A stretch of DNA of 64,000 nt from Halorubrum saccharovorum DSM 1137 (lineage in GTDB: Archaea > Halobacteriota > Halobacteria > Halobacteriales > Haloferacaceae): positions 66,980 to 130,979 of the forward strand of contig NZ_AOJE01000021.1 in assembly GCF_000337915.1 (NCBI RefSeq). The letters are read 5' to 3'. Positions 18,944 to 28,312 of the stretch are shown here, in pieces. The position numbers and the translations under genes are program-made. The notes below the pieces were generated by a model, which saw only the letters and a list, made by a program, of their open reading frames with translations, ran no database searches and had not been told where the DNA came from. Each line of letters begins with the position of its first letter. Position 1 is the stretch's first letter.

Positions 18944-19318
18944 CGGGAGTCGGTAGCAATATTTGCACTCGAAGCGAACAGATGTTTTATTAATTTACTG
19001 TCAATATCTGCCGGAACAGAGGTTTTCGAGCCGCAAAGCGCCGTGCGCGGGGGGTGGTGGAAATACTTGCCACCGCAGAGATCGCCGTGAAAACCGCCAG
19101 ATAGCCCGACTACCCGGATATCGGGTGTCTCGGTGATGTTCTTCGGGAAACTGACGTTTGTCAACCCGATTTCGGCTCCGCTGTGCGATCAGGAGAACGA
19201 CATCACACAGCGTCACGTGTTCGATGCGTTTCGTCCGCAAAATTCTGTCCAAATCGGGAGACGGGGCGAAAGCAATAGCGGTGCTGGACTCGGAGGATCG
19301 ATCCGCGAGGAGCGCCCG
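18944..19318. other. Low-GC noncoding stretch between radA and amt
   Basis: Together with the amt promoter this is a 568-bp gap, clearly lower in GC than its surroundings. It includes nested pairing: GGTTTTC (19021-19027) with GAAAACC (19089-19095) enclosing GGTGG (19056-19060) with CCACC (19070-19074). The near-palindrome CCCGGATATCGGG (19113-19125) follows. Open frames inside are short, lack starts with recognisable signals and do not resemble haloarchaeal proteins. It may hold a small RNA, or be the remnant of imported DNA. Confidence 0.4.
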
Positions 19319-20350
19319 TTACTCCGGTTTCAGTCCCTCGCCCTGGACGCGCATCACGGCCTCGCCGTCTGCGAGGTTCGGCGCGTCGACGAGTCGGACG
19401 ATCCGCTTGTTACCCTTCGACTTCCGGAGGTAGATCCGGAACGTGGAGGCGTGCCCGAGGATGTTGCCGCCGATCGCCTGCGTCGGGTCGCCGAAGTAGG
19501 AGTCGGGGTTGGAGGCGACCTGGTTGGTGACGAGGATGGCGGTGTTGAACAGATCGCCGATCCGCATCAGGTCGTGGAGGTGTTTGTTGAGCTTCTGCTG
19601 TCGCTCCGCGAGCTCCCCCCGCCCGACGTACTCCGCGCGGAAGTGGGCCGTCAGCGAGTCGACGCAGACGATCCGGATGGGCCACTCGCCCTCCTCGTGC
19701 TCGCCGGCGAGCTCCTTGGCCTTCTCGGCCAGCAGGATCTGGTGGTTGGAGTTGAACGCCTTGGCGACGTGGATCTGGTCTAAGAAGGCCTCGATCAGCT
19801 CCTCCATCGCCTCCTCGTCGTCGGGTGTTCCCTCGATCTCGCGGCGCTCCATTTCGTCGGCGAGGATCTCGTCGTCGAGCCCGCGAACCATGTCGTCGAT
19901 CCGTTCCGGGCGGAACGTGTCCTCGGTGTCGACGAAGATACAGCCGCCGTCGAGCCCGCCGTTCTCCGGCAGGAGCTGGACGTTGACCGCCATCTGGTGG
20001 GTCACCTGCGACTTCCCGGACCCGAACTCGCCGTACACCTCGGTGATCGACTGCGTCTCGATCCCGCCGCCGAGCAGGTCGTCGACCTCGTCGATCTGCC
20101 AGGAGAGCTTCCCGATTTCCTGTCGGCGTTCGAGCACGGTCGCGCCCGTCTCGAAGCCGCCGACGTCGGCGGCGTCGCGGGCGGCGTTGATGATGTCCGC
20201 GGCCGACGATTCGCCGATGTCGGCGGTGTTGGACATCTCGCCGGGGCTCGCGACGGCGATCGACTGGTAGCTCTCGAACCCGTTCTCGACGAGTTTGTCT
20301 GCGGTGGCGGGGCCGACTCCGGGGAGGTCCTCGAGTTCGTCTTCTGGCAT
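19319..20350 (-). CDS. radA: RadA recombinase
   Basis: Archaeal RecA/Rad51-family recombinase that forms filaments on single-stranded DNA and pairs homologues. The 343-residue protein begins with a helix-hairpin-helix DNA-binding module ([16 protein letters not shown], about 9-24). Walker A is GEFGSGKS at 107-114, and Walker B is within [14 protein letters not shown]. The polymerisation and ssDNA loops are present ([15 protein letters not shown]). No intein interrupts it. The ATG at 20350 is preceded by TTTATACGG about 30 bp upstream, a likely promoter. Confidence 0.96.
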   Translation of the reverse strand: MPEDELEDLPGVGPATADKLVENGFESYQSIAVASPGEMSNTADIGESSAADIINAARDAADVGGFETGATVLERRQEIGKLSWQIDEVDDLLGGGIETQSITEVYGEFGSGKSQVTHQMAVNVQLLPENGGLDGGCIFVDTEDTFRPERIDDMVRGLDDEILADEMERREIEGTPDDEEAMEELIEAFLDQIHVAKAFNSNHQILLAEKAKELAGEHEEGEWPIRIVCVDSLTAHFRAEYVGRGELAERQQKLNKHLHDLMRIGDLFNTAILVTNQVASNPDSYFGDPTQAIGGNILGHASTFRIYLRKSKGNKRIVRLVDAPNLADGEAVMRVQGEGLKPE

Positions 20351-20543
20351 GTACGCGTCCCTTGTTCGCCATCCCGTATAAAGACTGGTTTACACCCGAG
20401 TGAAAGTGAAAATCGGGCAGGAACGCGTTCCGAACTGGCTCGGGACCGTATATAAGACGCAGGGCGGACGCGCCGACGCGGGGAGCCGGTGGAACTGGTC
20501 AGTTCGATCTGCCGGTCAGCGGCGGTCCCTCGGCCCAACCGCC

Positions 20544-21044
20544 TCAGAATCCGACGCGGCGGACGTACTCCAGGTCGCGTATCTCGACGAGCAGATCGCC
20601 GGAGAGGTCGGCGTCGGTGATCACGTACAGCTTCGGGTCGTCGGTGAACTCCGGATCCTCGCTCAGCACCTGCCGGATCGAAATCTCGTGATCGGCGAGA
20701 ATCCCGGTCACCTCGGCGACGATGCCGGCCTCGTCGGCGGCCGCGACCTCTATCGTGAGCACCGTCAGGTCCAGCACGGGAGCCAGGTCCATCAGGCTCG
20801 GAACCGACGAGATGTTGGTGAAGATGCGCTTCAGTTCGGGATCGGCGAGGATCGCGTCCGTCGTCGAGTCGACGACGCGACGGTCGACGTCGAGCTCGCG
20901 CGCGATTCCGGTGTACGGGATCTCGATCCCGCCGGAGACGACCCGCCCCTCCTCGTTGACGGAGAAGCCGCGCTCCAAGAACAGTCGGATCACCGCCTGC
21001 TGGCTGGGTGACCCCTCGAACTTCTCGAGGATCTCGTCGAACAT
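20544..21044 (-). CDS. HTH-ACT domain regulator of amino acid metabolism (predicted)
   Basis: 166-residue cytoplasmic protein. Residues ~1-75 contain a winged-helix-like segment (SPSQQAVIRLFLERGFSV and GIARELDVDRRVVDSTTD). Residues ~92-160 form an ACT domain (LTVLTIEVAAADEAGIVAEV), which typically binds amino acids. It matches the archaeal group annotated as predicted regulators of amino acid metabolism. It lies upstream of radA on the same strand with a 193-bp gap. Its ligand and targets are not shown by the sequence; the arginine operon is one possible target, by inference only. Confidence 0.8.
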   Translation of the reverse strand: MFDEILEKFEGSPSQQAVIRLFLERGFSVNEEGRVVSGGIEIPYTGIARELDVDRRVVDSTTDAILADPELKRIFTNISSVPSLMDLAPVLDLTVLTIEVAAADEAGIVAEVTGILADHEISIRQVLSEDPEFTDDPKLYVITDADLSGDLLVEIRDLEYVRRVGF

Positions 21045-21098
21045 GCGTTGCTACGGTGGTCGTCGCCGAGGGGTTAAAAAGCGAGGTACCGCGAGGCG

Positions 21099-21569
21099 TC
21101 AGTTCGCGACCGCCGAGTAGACGCCGCCGAGGACCGTCCCGTACACGGCGTGACCGACGAGGCTCTCGACGCCGACGTTCGGCAGCGGCGGCGCGCCCGG
21201 GAACCCGACGGCCCCCAGCCAGATCGGCATCGCGATCACCGCGAGCGCGAGCCACACGAGGAGGCCGTAGCCCGCACCGACGCCGAGGCTCGTTCCGAGC
21301 GAGCCGCCGAGGTCCGGCCGCAGGCCCGCGATCGCGGCGAATCCGAGACCGATGACCGCGCCGTGAGACATGTGAATCGCCCAGCCGACGGCGCCGGCGG
21401 GGCCCTCGACCCCGTACATCGCCGGGAGCGCCATCTCCAGCACGCCGGGAGTCATCATCGACATCATCACGCCGAAGACGAAGCCCCCGGCCAGTCCGCC
21501 TGCCACGCCGGCCTTCCAAGCGCCGTTTTCGGTCGATACGTCGGTCGCCGTCGCGGTTTCGGTTGCCAT
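21099..21569 (-). CDS. Small haloarchaeal membrane protein, function unknown
   Basis: 156 residues. A Thr/Ala-rich N-terminus is followed by about four hydrophobic segments (GVAGGLAGGFVFGVMMSMM; AVIGLGFAAIAGL; GYGLLVWLALAVIAMP; GHAVYGTVLGGVYSAV). The conserved-looking HMSHGAVIGLGF and GHAVYGTVLGG motifs place two His within membrane segments. I do not recognise the family. It follows the ACT regulator's upstream side on the same strand with a 54-bp gap and may be co-transcribed. Confidence 0.7.
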   Translation of the reverse strand: MATETATATDVSTENGAWKAGVAGGLAGGFVFGVMMSMMTPGVLEMALPAMYGVEGPAGAVGWAIHMSHGAVIGLGFAAIAGLRPDLGGSLGTSLGVGAGYGLLVWLALAVIAMPIWLGAVGFPGAPPLPNVGVESLVGHAVYGTVLGGVYSAVAN

Positions 21570-21747
21570 AGCGGATGCGACATCGCCCGAGAACCGGTAA
21601 TAAACGCCGGAAAAGTGTGTGTACGGTGCACAGATCCCAAACGGTTAAGTTCGCTGAAACGACGACGGCGAGGAGCGCGATCCCGCGGTCGACCACTTCC
21701 GCTCCGGCACCCCACCCCTTTTAGCCGATGACGACGAACCTCGTCCC

Positions 21748-23943
21748 GTGTCAGAGTCGCCGCATCTGCGGTTCTTCCCGTACGAGGAGCCGTACCCGAA
21801 CCAGCGCGAGGCGATGGACAGGATCGCCAACGCGCTGGACCGCGGGCAGGACGTGCTGTTCGAGGGGGCGCCGGGAACCGGGAAGACCCTCTCCGCGCTC
21901 GTGCCCGCCCTCGAACACGCCCGCGAGCACGACCGCACGGTCGTGATCACGACCAGCGTTCACCAGCAGATGCGGCAGTTCGTCGAGGACGCCCGCGCGA
22001 TCACCGGCGAAGAGCCGATCCGCGCCGTCGTGTTCAAGGGGAAGTCGTCGATGTGCCACATCGACGTCGACTACCAGGAGTGTCAGACCCTCCGGGACAC
22101 CACCCGCGAGATGGTGGAGACCGAGAGCGAGGTCCGCGAGCTGGAGGCCCGCCAGCGCGAGCTGCTGGCCGAGAGCCGCGAGGGGGACGCGGGGGCCGCC
22201 GAGGCCCGCGAGTCGGTCATGGACGAGCTCGACGAGCTGGAAGCGGAGATCGAGGAGTACGAGACCGCGAACGTCTGCGCCCACTACCGGAACAACCTCG
22301 TCGAGGACACCGACGAGTTCTTCGGGTGGCTGTTCGAGGACGTTCGCACCCCCGAGGACGTGTACGCGTACGCGGACGAGCGCGAGCTGTGCGGCTACGA
22401 GCTGTTGAAGGAAGGGATGGAGGGCGTCGATCTGGTGGTGTGTAACTACCATCACCTGCTGGATCCCAACATCCGCGAGCAGTTCTTCCGGTGGATCGAC
22501 CGCGACCCCTCCGAGATAATCACCGTCTTCGACGAGGCCCACAACGTCGAGGACGCCGCCCGCGACCACGCCACCCGCACGCTCACCGAGAACACGCTCG
22601 ACGCCGCCCTCGACGAGCTCGCGGACAGCGACGACTCCCGCGCCGAGGCGGCCGAGAACGTCGTGCGCGCCTTCCGCGACGCCCTCGTGGAGACCCGCGA
22701 CGACGCGCTCGGCGTCGGCCGGCGCGAGTCGGTCGGCGAGAACTGGGAGGACCTGTCGATCGCCAACGACGACCGCCGCGACGACCTCACGCTCGCGTTC
22801 CTCCGCAACTACGAGGGGAAGGGGATCGACACCGAGACGGAGCTCGCGGTCCAGCTCGGACAGGCGCTCGACGAGGAGTACGAGCGGCGCTACCGCGACG
22901 GCGAGACCACGACCCGCACGGAGTGTCAGACCCTGCAGGTCGCGCGGTTCGTCTCGACGTGGATGGAGGAGGGGACCGAACTGGGACAGTACCCGGTCGT
23001 CTCCGTGCGCCGCGACGGCGCCACCGACGAGGTGTACGGCCGCGCGGAGCTGTACACCTGCATCCCCCGACGCATCACGCAGGAGCTGTTCGGCGAGGTC
23101 GCCGCCTCGGTGCTGATGAGCGCGACGCTCCGCCCGTTCGACGTCACCAACGACGTGCTCGGCTTAGAGGACGTGGCGACGCTCGCGTACGAGATGGGAT
23201 ATCCCGAGGAGAACCGGCGGACGTTCGCCGTCGACACGCCCCCCTTGTTCGCCTCCGAGCGCAGCGATCCGGAGACGCAGGAGACGGTGGCGTCGCTGCT
23301 GCGCGACGCGATCCGCTTCACGCCGGGGAACACGCTCGCCTTCTTCCCCTCCTACGCCGAGGCCGAGCGCTACTACGAGCGGCTCGGCGGGTCGGCCGGT
23401 GGCAGCGGCGCAGACGCGGACCTCGGACCTCTCTATCTGGACGGACCCGGGCAGAACGAGGAGGAGCTTCGCCGGCGGTTCGTCGAGAGCGACGACGCGA
23501 CCCTCTTCACCTCGCTGTGGGGAACGCTCGCCGAGGGCGTGAGCTTCGACGGCGACGACGCCCGGACGGTGGTGGTCGTCGGCGTTCCGTACCCGCACCT
23601 CTCCGACCGGATGGAGGCGGTCCAGGACGCCTACGACCGGGCGTTCGCCGACCGCGACCGCTCGCGCGACCCCGGCTGGGCGTACGCGGTCGAGATCCCG
23701 ACGATCCGCAAGACGCGACAGGCGCTGGGGCGTGTCGTCCGCGGTCCCGACGACTTCGGCGTCCGGATCCTCGCGGACCGCCGATACACGTCCGCGGACA
23801 TGGGGAAGTACTCAGTCCGCAGCGCGTTTCCGCTCGAGGAGCGCGAGGAACTGCTCGATATCGCCCCCGAGAAACTGAAGTTCGCGATGCTGAACTTCTA
23901 CGGCGACCACGACGCGTACGACGGAGGGCCGCCGGAACCGTGA
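21748..23943 (+). CDS. XPD/DinG-family iron-sulfur DNA helicase
   Basis: Superfamily 2 5'-3' helicase of 731 residues, related to XPD and Rad3. Walker A is EGAPGTGKTLSA (about 32-43) and the DEAH box is DEAHNVED. Between them are four cysteines suited to a 4Fe-4S cluster (in SSMCHIDVDYQEC, NVCAHY and ELCGYELL). C-terminal motifs include TLWGTLAEGVSFDG and QALGRVVRGPDDFGVRI. The coiled, Glu/Arg-rich region between the first Cys pair and NVCAHY corresponds to the Arch domain. The start is GTG at 21748. The likely role is unwinding in repair or transcription-coupled processes. Confidence 0.9.
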   Translation: MSESPHLRFFPYEEPYPNQREAMDRIANALDRGQDVLFEGAPGTGKTLSALVPALEHAREHDRTVVITTSVHQQMRQFVEDARAITGEEPIRAVVFKGKSSMCHIDVDYQECQTLRDTTREMVETESEVRELEARQRELLAESREGDAGAAEARESVMDELDELEAEIEEYETANVCAHYRNNLVEDTDEFFGWLFEDVRTPEDVYAYADERELCGYELLKEGMEGVDLVVCNYHHLLDPNIREQFFRWIDRDPSEIITVFDEAHNVEDAARDHATRTLTENTLDAALDELADSDDSRAEAAENVVRAFRDALVETRDDALGVGRRESVGENWEDLSIANDDRRDDLTLAFLRNYEGKGIDTETELAVQLGQALDEEYERRYRDGETTTRTECQTLQVARFVSTWMEEGTELGQYPVVSVRRDGATDEVYGRAELYTCIPRRITQELFGEVAASVLMSATLRPFDVTNDVLGLEDVATLAYEMGYPEENRRTFAVDTPPLFASERSDPETQETVASLLRDAIRFTPGNTLAFFPSYAEAERYYERLGGSAGGSGADADLGPLYLDGPGQNEEELRRRFVESDDATLFTSLWGTLAEGVSFDGDDARTVVVVGVPYPHLSDRMEAVQDAYDRAFADRDRSRDPGWAYAVEIPTIRKTRQALGRVVRGPDDFGVRILADRRYTSADMGKYSVRSAFPLEEREELLDIAPEKLKFAMLNFYGDHDAYDGGPPEP

Positions 23944-23947
23944 CGGC

Positions 23948-24307
23948 TCATCCCGGCATCGTCGCAAACAGCAGAGAGACGCTGAATAACACGACCGCGA
24001 GCAGCGTCGTGATCACGGCGTGGATCACGGTCATTCCGACCACGAGGCGACGGGGCTGGTCGTAGCTCCACGCGAACATGGCGGCGTCGAGAAGGAGTGC
24101 GACGAAAACGATCAGGGCTTCCGGCAGTGCGTAGGTGACGCCGACGATTGCGGTGACCGCGGGAAGCGGACCGATGTAGAGAGCCCGGCGGGGATCGACG
24201 TCGCCGAGGACGTTCCGCGCCGCGAGATGGGCGGTCACGGAGAGGAACAGCGCGAACAGGACGGTCGTCCCCAGCACCGTGATCGGCGTCACCGTCTGGA
24301 GGAGCAT
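23948..24307 (-). CDS. Conserved small membrane protein
   Basis: 119 residues with four hydrophobic segments and a short polar loop DVDPRR between helices one and two. No catalytic motif is seen. It is convergent with the XPD-like helicase (4-bp gap) and sits downstream of tbp on the same strand. Function unknown. Confidence 0.75.
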   Translation of the reverse strand: MLLQTVTPITVLGTTVLFALFLSVTAHLAARNVLGDVDPRRALYIGPLPAVTAIVGVTYALPEALIVFVALLLDAAMFAWSYDQPRRLVVGMTVIHAVITTLLAVVLFSVSLLFATMPG

Positions 24308-24367
24308 GGGCGACCTACGAGGCGGCGGGTAAAAGTGGTCGCGGAATCGAATCGAGCGGGACCGTCG

Positions 24368-24925
24368 TCAGTCGAGCAGCCCGAGGCCGTCGAGTTCCTC
24401 GACGATCACGTCGACGGCGGCCGCGGCGTCGTCGGGGGTCGTCCCGCCGGTGATGACGAGCTTTCCGCTGCCGAACAGAAGCGCCACCACGTCGGGGTCG
24501 TCGATCCGGTAGACGAGCCCGGGGAACTGCTCCGGCTCGTACTCGATGTGTTCGAGCCCCAGCCCGATCGCGATCGCGTTGAGGTTGAGGCTCTCGCCGA
24601 GGTCGGCGGAAGTGACGATGTTCTGGACCGTGATCTCCGGGTCCTCGATCGGGATCTGGAGCTTTCGAAGCTCGTCGAACACCAGATCGAGACTCTCGTG
24701 GACGGCGTCGATGGAGTTGGCGCCCGTACAGACGATCTTCCCGGACCGGAAGATCAGCGCGGCCGACTTCGGGTCCGTGGTGCGGTAGACGAGCCCGGGG
24801 AACTGCTCCGGATCGTAGTCGGCGCCCTCGAGGTCCATCGCGACGCTCTGGAGATCGAGCTCCTGCCCGATCCCCGTGGAGGCAACGACGTTCTCTATCG
24901 TGATTGTCTCCTTCGGATCGGCCAT
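24368..24925 (-). CDS. tbp: TATA-box-binding protein
   Basis: General transcription factor (185 residues) that binds the TATA box. It shows the direct-repeat saddle fold: ENVVASTGIGQELDL with FPGLVYRTTDPKSAALIFRSGKIVCTGA in the first half, and QNIVTSADLGESLNL with FPGLVYRIDDPDVVALLFGSGKLVITGG in the second. The start MADPKET at 24925 is supported by the usual archaeal length; the frame stays open far upstream only because of high GC. It is divergent from the tRNA methyltransferase gene. Confidence 0.96.
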   Translation of the reverse strand: MADPKETITIENVVASTGIGQELDLQSVAMDLEGADYDPEQFPGLVYRTTDPKSAALIFRSGKIVCTGANSIDAVHESLDLVFDELRKLQIPIEDPEITVQNIVTSADLGESLNLNAIAIGLGLEHIEYEPEQFPGLVYRIDDPDVVALLFGSGKLVITGGTTPDDAAAAVDVIVEELDGLGLLD

Positions 24926-25012
24926 TACTACCTCGGTACACAGTTGAAGCACGTAAAAAGGTGGCTGGTCGGAACCGCTATCCTCTTGCGACCGGCGGCC
25001 CGACTCCGCGGC

Positions 25013-26104
25013 GTGTACTGGCTCGAACTCGCCGGCGAGGAGGACGCGTTCGCCGCCCGCGAGGCCGCCGTCGCGGCGACGGGCGTGGAACTGCTCGCGC
25101 CGGGGATCGCGCGGGCCGGGAGCGTCGGGGGAAGGGGGACCGTCAGCGGTGAGGGGGGCGGCGGTAGCGCGGGCAGTTCGGTCCGCCGGCTCGCGTACAC
25201 CCGCGCCGCCCACGAGGCGGTCGCCCGGACCGACGCCGATATCGACGCCGCCGCGGCCGCCCTCGACGCGGCGCCGCTCGACCGGTCCGGGACCGTCGCG
25301 GTCCGCGCCCGCAACGTCCGGAACACGACGGGGGTGTCGACGAGCGCCGCCGAACGGGAGTTGGGCGGGGTCCTCGTCGACCGCGGGTTCGAGGTCGACC
25401 TGGACGACCCCGACCACGTCCTGCGCGCGCTGTTCGCGGCCGGCGAGCGCGAGGACCACGACGCGGTGCGGGGGGCGGACGGCGACGACGCCGACACCTG
25501 CGCGCTCGGGTGGGTCGCCGTCGAGGCCGCCCGCGACTTCGCGCCCAAGCCGACCGACCGACCCTTCTTCCAGCCGGGGAGCATGGCGCCGGTCGACGCC
25601 CGCGCGTACGCGAACCTCGCCGGCGCCGCGCCCGGACGAGCTATCCTCGACCCGATGTGCGGCACCGGGGGGCTCCCGCTGGAGGCCGGGATCGTCGGGA
25701 GCGACGTGATCGCGTGCGACGCCCAGGCGAAGATGGTCCGCGGAACGCGTGAGAACCTCCGGGAGTACGTGGGCGGGGCCGAGAGCGACGCGGAGCGGTC
25801 CGCCCCCGACTGGCACGTCGCCCGCGGCGACGCCACGGCTCTCCCCCTGCGCGACGACGCGGTCGACGGGGTCGCGTTCGACGCCCCGTACGGCCGCCAG
25901 TCGAAGATCGCCCGCCACGAACTCGCGGACCTCGTCGGGGGCGCGCTGACGGAGGCCGCCCGAGTCGCGCCCCGAGCCGTCGTGGTCGCCGACCGCGACT
26001 GGCGCGGAGAGGCGCTCGCGGCCGGCTGGACGGTCGACGCCGCCTTCGAGCGCCGGGTCCACCGATCGCTCACGCGACACGTCCTCGTGCTCGATCGGGA
26101 GTGA
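25013..26104 (+). CDS. tRNA (guanine-10-N2)-dimethyltransferase, TIGR01177 type
   Basis: SAM-dependent tRNA methyltransferase of ~363 residues, related to archaeal Trm-G10/Trm11. The N-terminal half has a THUMP-like RNA-binding region. The C-terminal domain has motif I DPMCGTGGLPLEAG and the N-methyltransferase motif IV DAPYGRQS. GTG 25013 (then YWLELAGEED) is chosen because the family starts close to this point; a TTG at 24986 is possible. It is divergent from tbp with an 87-bp gap that must hold both promoters. Confidence 0.87.
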   Translation: MYWLELAGEEDAFAAREAAVAATGVELLAPGIARAGSVGGRGTVSGEGGGGSAGSSVRRLAYTRAAHEAVARTDADIDAAAAALDAAPLDRSGTVAVRARNVRNTTGVSTSAAERELGGVLVDRGFEVDLDDPDHVLRALFAAGEREDHDAVRGADGDDADTCALGWVAVEAARDFAPKPTDRPFFQPGSMAPVDARAYANLAGAAPGRAILDPMCGTGGLPLEAGIVGSDVIACDAQAKMVRGTRENLREYVGGAESDAERSAPDWHVARGDATALPLRDDAVDGVAFDAPYGRQSKIARHELADLVGGALTEAARVAPRAVVVADRDWRGEALAAGWTVDAAFERRVHRSLTRHVLVLDRE

Positions 26105-26265
26105 CCCGGAGCGGCGGTTGGCGAGGCGAGGACACCCCGAGACCACCGTCCCGAGAGTGAACGATCGACCGGCGATACCCGGCGGTTGAGCGTCGCAGGC
26201 GACAAGTTTCAGTTTCACCGTCCCCGCGGGCAACGGTTAAGTGGGCGGCCTCTCGTGGTGTGCAC

Positions 26266-27393
26266 ATGACCGGGGACGCCGGCGGCGACATGCTCTCGTG
26301 GGACGAGTCGGTGTTCCGCGACGAGTCGGTGTTCGAGATCGACCACGTTCCCGAGACGTTCCGCCACCGCGAGAGCCAGCTCGAGAGCCTGAAGTACGCG
26401 CTCCGCCCCGCCGTCCGCGGCTCTCGTCCGCTCAACACGATGGTGCGCGGGCCGCCGGGCACCGGGAAGACCACCGCGGTCCAGAAGCTGTTCGGCGAGC
26501 TCGGCGCCCGCACCGACGTGCGAACCGTACGAGTGAACTGCCAGGTCGACTCGACGCGGTACGCCGTCTTCTCGCGGCTGTTCGAGGGGATATTCGACTA
26601 CGAGCCGCCATCCTCCGGAATATCGTTCAAGAAGCTGTTCGGCCAGATAACCGACCGGCTCGTCGAGGAGGACGACGTGCTCGTCGTCGCGCTCGACGAC
26701 GTGAACTACCTCTTCTACGAGAACGAGGCCTCCGATACCCTCTACTCGCTGCTTCGGGCCCACGAGGCGCACTCGGGCGCGAAGATCGGCGTCATCGTCG
26801 TCTCCTCCGATCTGGGGCTCGACGTGATCGACGATCTCGACACCCGGGTCCAGTCCGTCTTTCGGCCCGAAGAGGTGTACTTCCCCGTCTACGACGCGAC
26901 CGAGATCTACGACATCCTGTTGGAGCGCGCGAAGCGCGGGTTCCACGACGGCGTCATCGACGACGAGGAACTGGAGCGCGTCGCGGACCTGACCGCCGAG
27001 AGCGGCGACCTTCGGGTCGGGATCGACCTCCTCCGCCGGGCGGGGCTCAACGCGGAGATGCGCGCCTCGAAGACGATCGCCGAGGAGGACGTGGAGTCCG
27101 CCTACGACAAGTCCAAACACGTCCACCTCTCGCGCTCGCTCCGCGGGCTCTCCGAGTCCGAGCGCGCCCTCGTCCGCGTGCTCGCCGAGAACGACGGCGA
27201 GCGCGCCGGGACGGTGTACGAGGCGTTCCACGACGAGACGGACCTCGGCTACACCCGCTACTCGGAGATCATCAACAAGCTCGACCAGCTCGGCGTGATC
27301 GACGCGGAGTACGCCGAGGTGGAGGGACGCGGGCGCTCGCGGGAGCTCTCGCTGGCCTACGAGTCGGAGGCGGTGCTGGACCGGTTGGAGTGA
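26266..27393 (+). CDS. Orc1/Cdc6 replication initiator-type AAA+ ATPase
   Basis: AAA+ origin-recognition family protein of ~375 residues. Walker A is GPPGTGKTT, Walker B is VVALDDVNYLFY, sensor 1 follows, and a C-terminal winged-helix domain is present (LVRVLAEN and TRYSEIINKLDQLGVI). Haloarchaea carry many such paralogues, and only some act at origins. The upstream 155 bp is GC-rich without repeated origin boxes, so an origin here is not supported. The ATG at 26266 is preferred over the GTG six bases before it. Confidence 0.92.
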   Translation: MTGDAGGDMLSWDESVFRDESVFEIDHVPETFRHRESQLESLKYALRPAVRGSRPLNTMVRGPPGTGKTTAVQKLFGELGARTDVRTVRVNCQVDSTRYAVFSRLFEGIFDYEPPSSGISFKKLFGQITDRLVEEDDVLVVALDDVNYLFYENEASDTLYSLLRAHEAHSGAKIGVIVVSSDLGLDVIDDLDTRVQSVFRPEEVYFPVYDATEIYDILLERAKRGFHDGVIDDEELERVADLTAESGDLRVGIDLLRRAGLNAEMRASKTIAEEDVESAYDKSKHVHLSRSLRGLSESERALVRVLAENDGERAGTVYEAFHDETDLGYTRYSEIINKLDQLGVIDAEYAEVEGRGRSRELSLAYESEAVLDRLE

Positions 27394-27465
27394 GCGCGTC
27401 GCCGCGTGCCGACCCGCCCTCGAAACCCCGACGCCTTTTCAACGGCGCCGCACGCACTCGACTGC

Positions 27466-28197
27466 ATGAAGACGAGCGGCGGCAGCGACGCGGCGAAGCG
27501 ACGCGCCGGCGAGTCGGCGGCCGAGACGGTTGCCGACGGCGAGGTGGTCGGCCTCGGAACCGGATCGACCGCGGCCCATGCGATCCGACGGCTCGGGGAC
27601 CGAGTCGGTTCCGGCCTCGACATCCGGGGCGTGGCGACCTCCTTCGCGAGCCGGGAGCTCGCGGCCGACTGCGGGATTCCACTGCTCGACCTCGACGAGG
27701 CGGCGGGCCCCGACGCGCCCGGGATCGACGTCGCGATCGACGGGGCGGATCAGGTCGCGGTCGGCGGGGGTGAAGACGACGGACCGACCGCCGGCCCCCT
27801 GATCAAGGGCGGCGGCGCCGCCCACGCCCGCGAGAAGCTGGTCGACGCGGCGGCCGACCGCTTCCTCGTCGTGGCCGACCCCTCGAAGGAGACGCCGGTC
27901 CTCGATCGACCCGTTCCGGTGGAGGTGCTCCCCGCCGGCCGAACCGCGGTCGCCGAGGCGGTGCGGGCGACCGGCGGCGAGCCGGCCTTACGGCGCGCGG
28001 AGCGGAAGGACGGGCCGGTCGTCACCGATAACGGGAACCTGGTGCTCGACTGCGCGTTCGGCGCGATCGACGATCCGGGCGCGCTGGCGACGACGCTGGC
28101 GACGACGCCCGGCGTCGTCGAGCACGGGGTCTTCGTCGACCTCGCGGACGAGGTCCACGTCGGGACGGAGACAGGTGTGCGGGTCGCGAGGCGGTGA
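27466..28197 (+). CDS. rpiA: Ribose-5-phosphate isomerase A
   Basis: Interconverts ribose 5-phosphate and ribulose 5-phosphate. The 243-residue protein has the family motifs LGTGSTAAH, DGADQV and LIKGGGAAHAREK, the last containing the catalytic region. The ATG at 27466 gives the usual length. It lies 72 bp after the Orc1/Cdc6 gene. Confidence 0.94.
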   Translation: MKTSGGSDAAKRRAGESAAETVADGEVVGLGTGSTAAHAIRRLGDRVGSGLDIRGVATSFASRELAADCGIPLLDLDEAAGPDAPGIDVAIDGADQVAVGGGEDDGPTAGPLIKGGGAAHAREKLVDAAADRFLVVADPSKETPVLDRPVPVEVLPAGRTAVAEAVRATGGEPALRRAERKDGPVVTDNGNLVLDCAFGAIDDPGALATTLATTPGVVEHGVFVDLADEVHVGTETGVRVARR

Positions 28198-28202
28198 CGG
28201 CG

Positions 28203-28218
28203 GGCCGGCTCCTGCCGG
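28203..28218. repeat. GCCGGC-tcct-GCCGGC hairpin after rpiA
   Basis: A 6-bp inverted repeat with a 4-nt loop just after the rpiA stop. It is likely part of transcript ends between the convergent rpiA and DUF1931 genes. Confidence 0.45.
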
Positions 28219-28282
28219 CAGATAGTCGGACGCGTCGCTGAGGGATCGGCGGACGCGTCGCTCGGCGGTCGGTGGTCGCGTC

Positions 28283-28288
28283 AAAAAA
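28283..28288 (-). terminator. T6 tract after the histone-fold gene
   Basis: On the minus strand CTTTATTTTTTGACG follows the stop of the 55-residue gene by 24 bp. T-rich tracts terminate archaeal transcription. Confidence 0.6.
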
Positions 28289-28312
28289 TAAAGAACGGAA
28301 AGCGCGTCCGTC

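Noticed and set aside
18934-19252. Two short minus-strand frames upstream of amt
   Set aside because: They are about 76 and 83 codons long, overlap each other in different frames, lack a Shine-Dalgarno or nearby promoter, and contain no recognisable domain.
24020-25012. N-terminal extension of the tRNA methyltransferase across tbp
   Set aside because: The frame stays open through tbp on the other strand but has shadow-like composition. The family's own N-terminus begins at the GTG near 25013.
26105-26265. Replication origin upstream of the Orc1/Cdc6 gene
   Set aside because: The 155-bp gap is GC-rich, with no AT-rich unwinding segment and no repeated origin boxes on both strands. Haloarchaea carry many Orc1 paralogues without origins.
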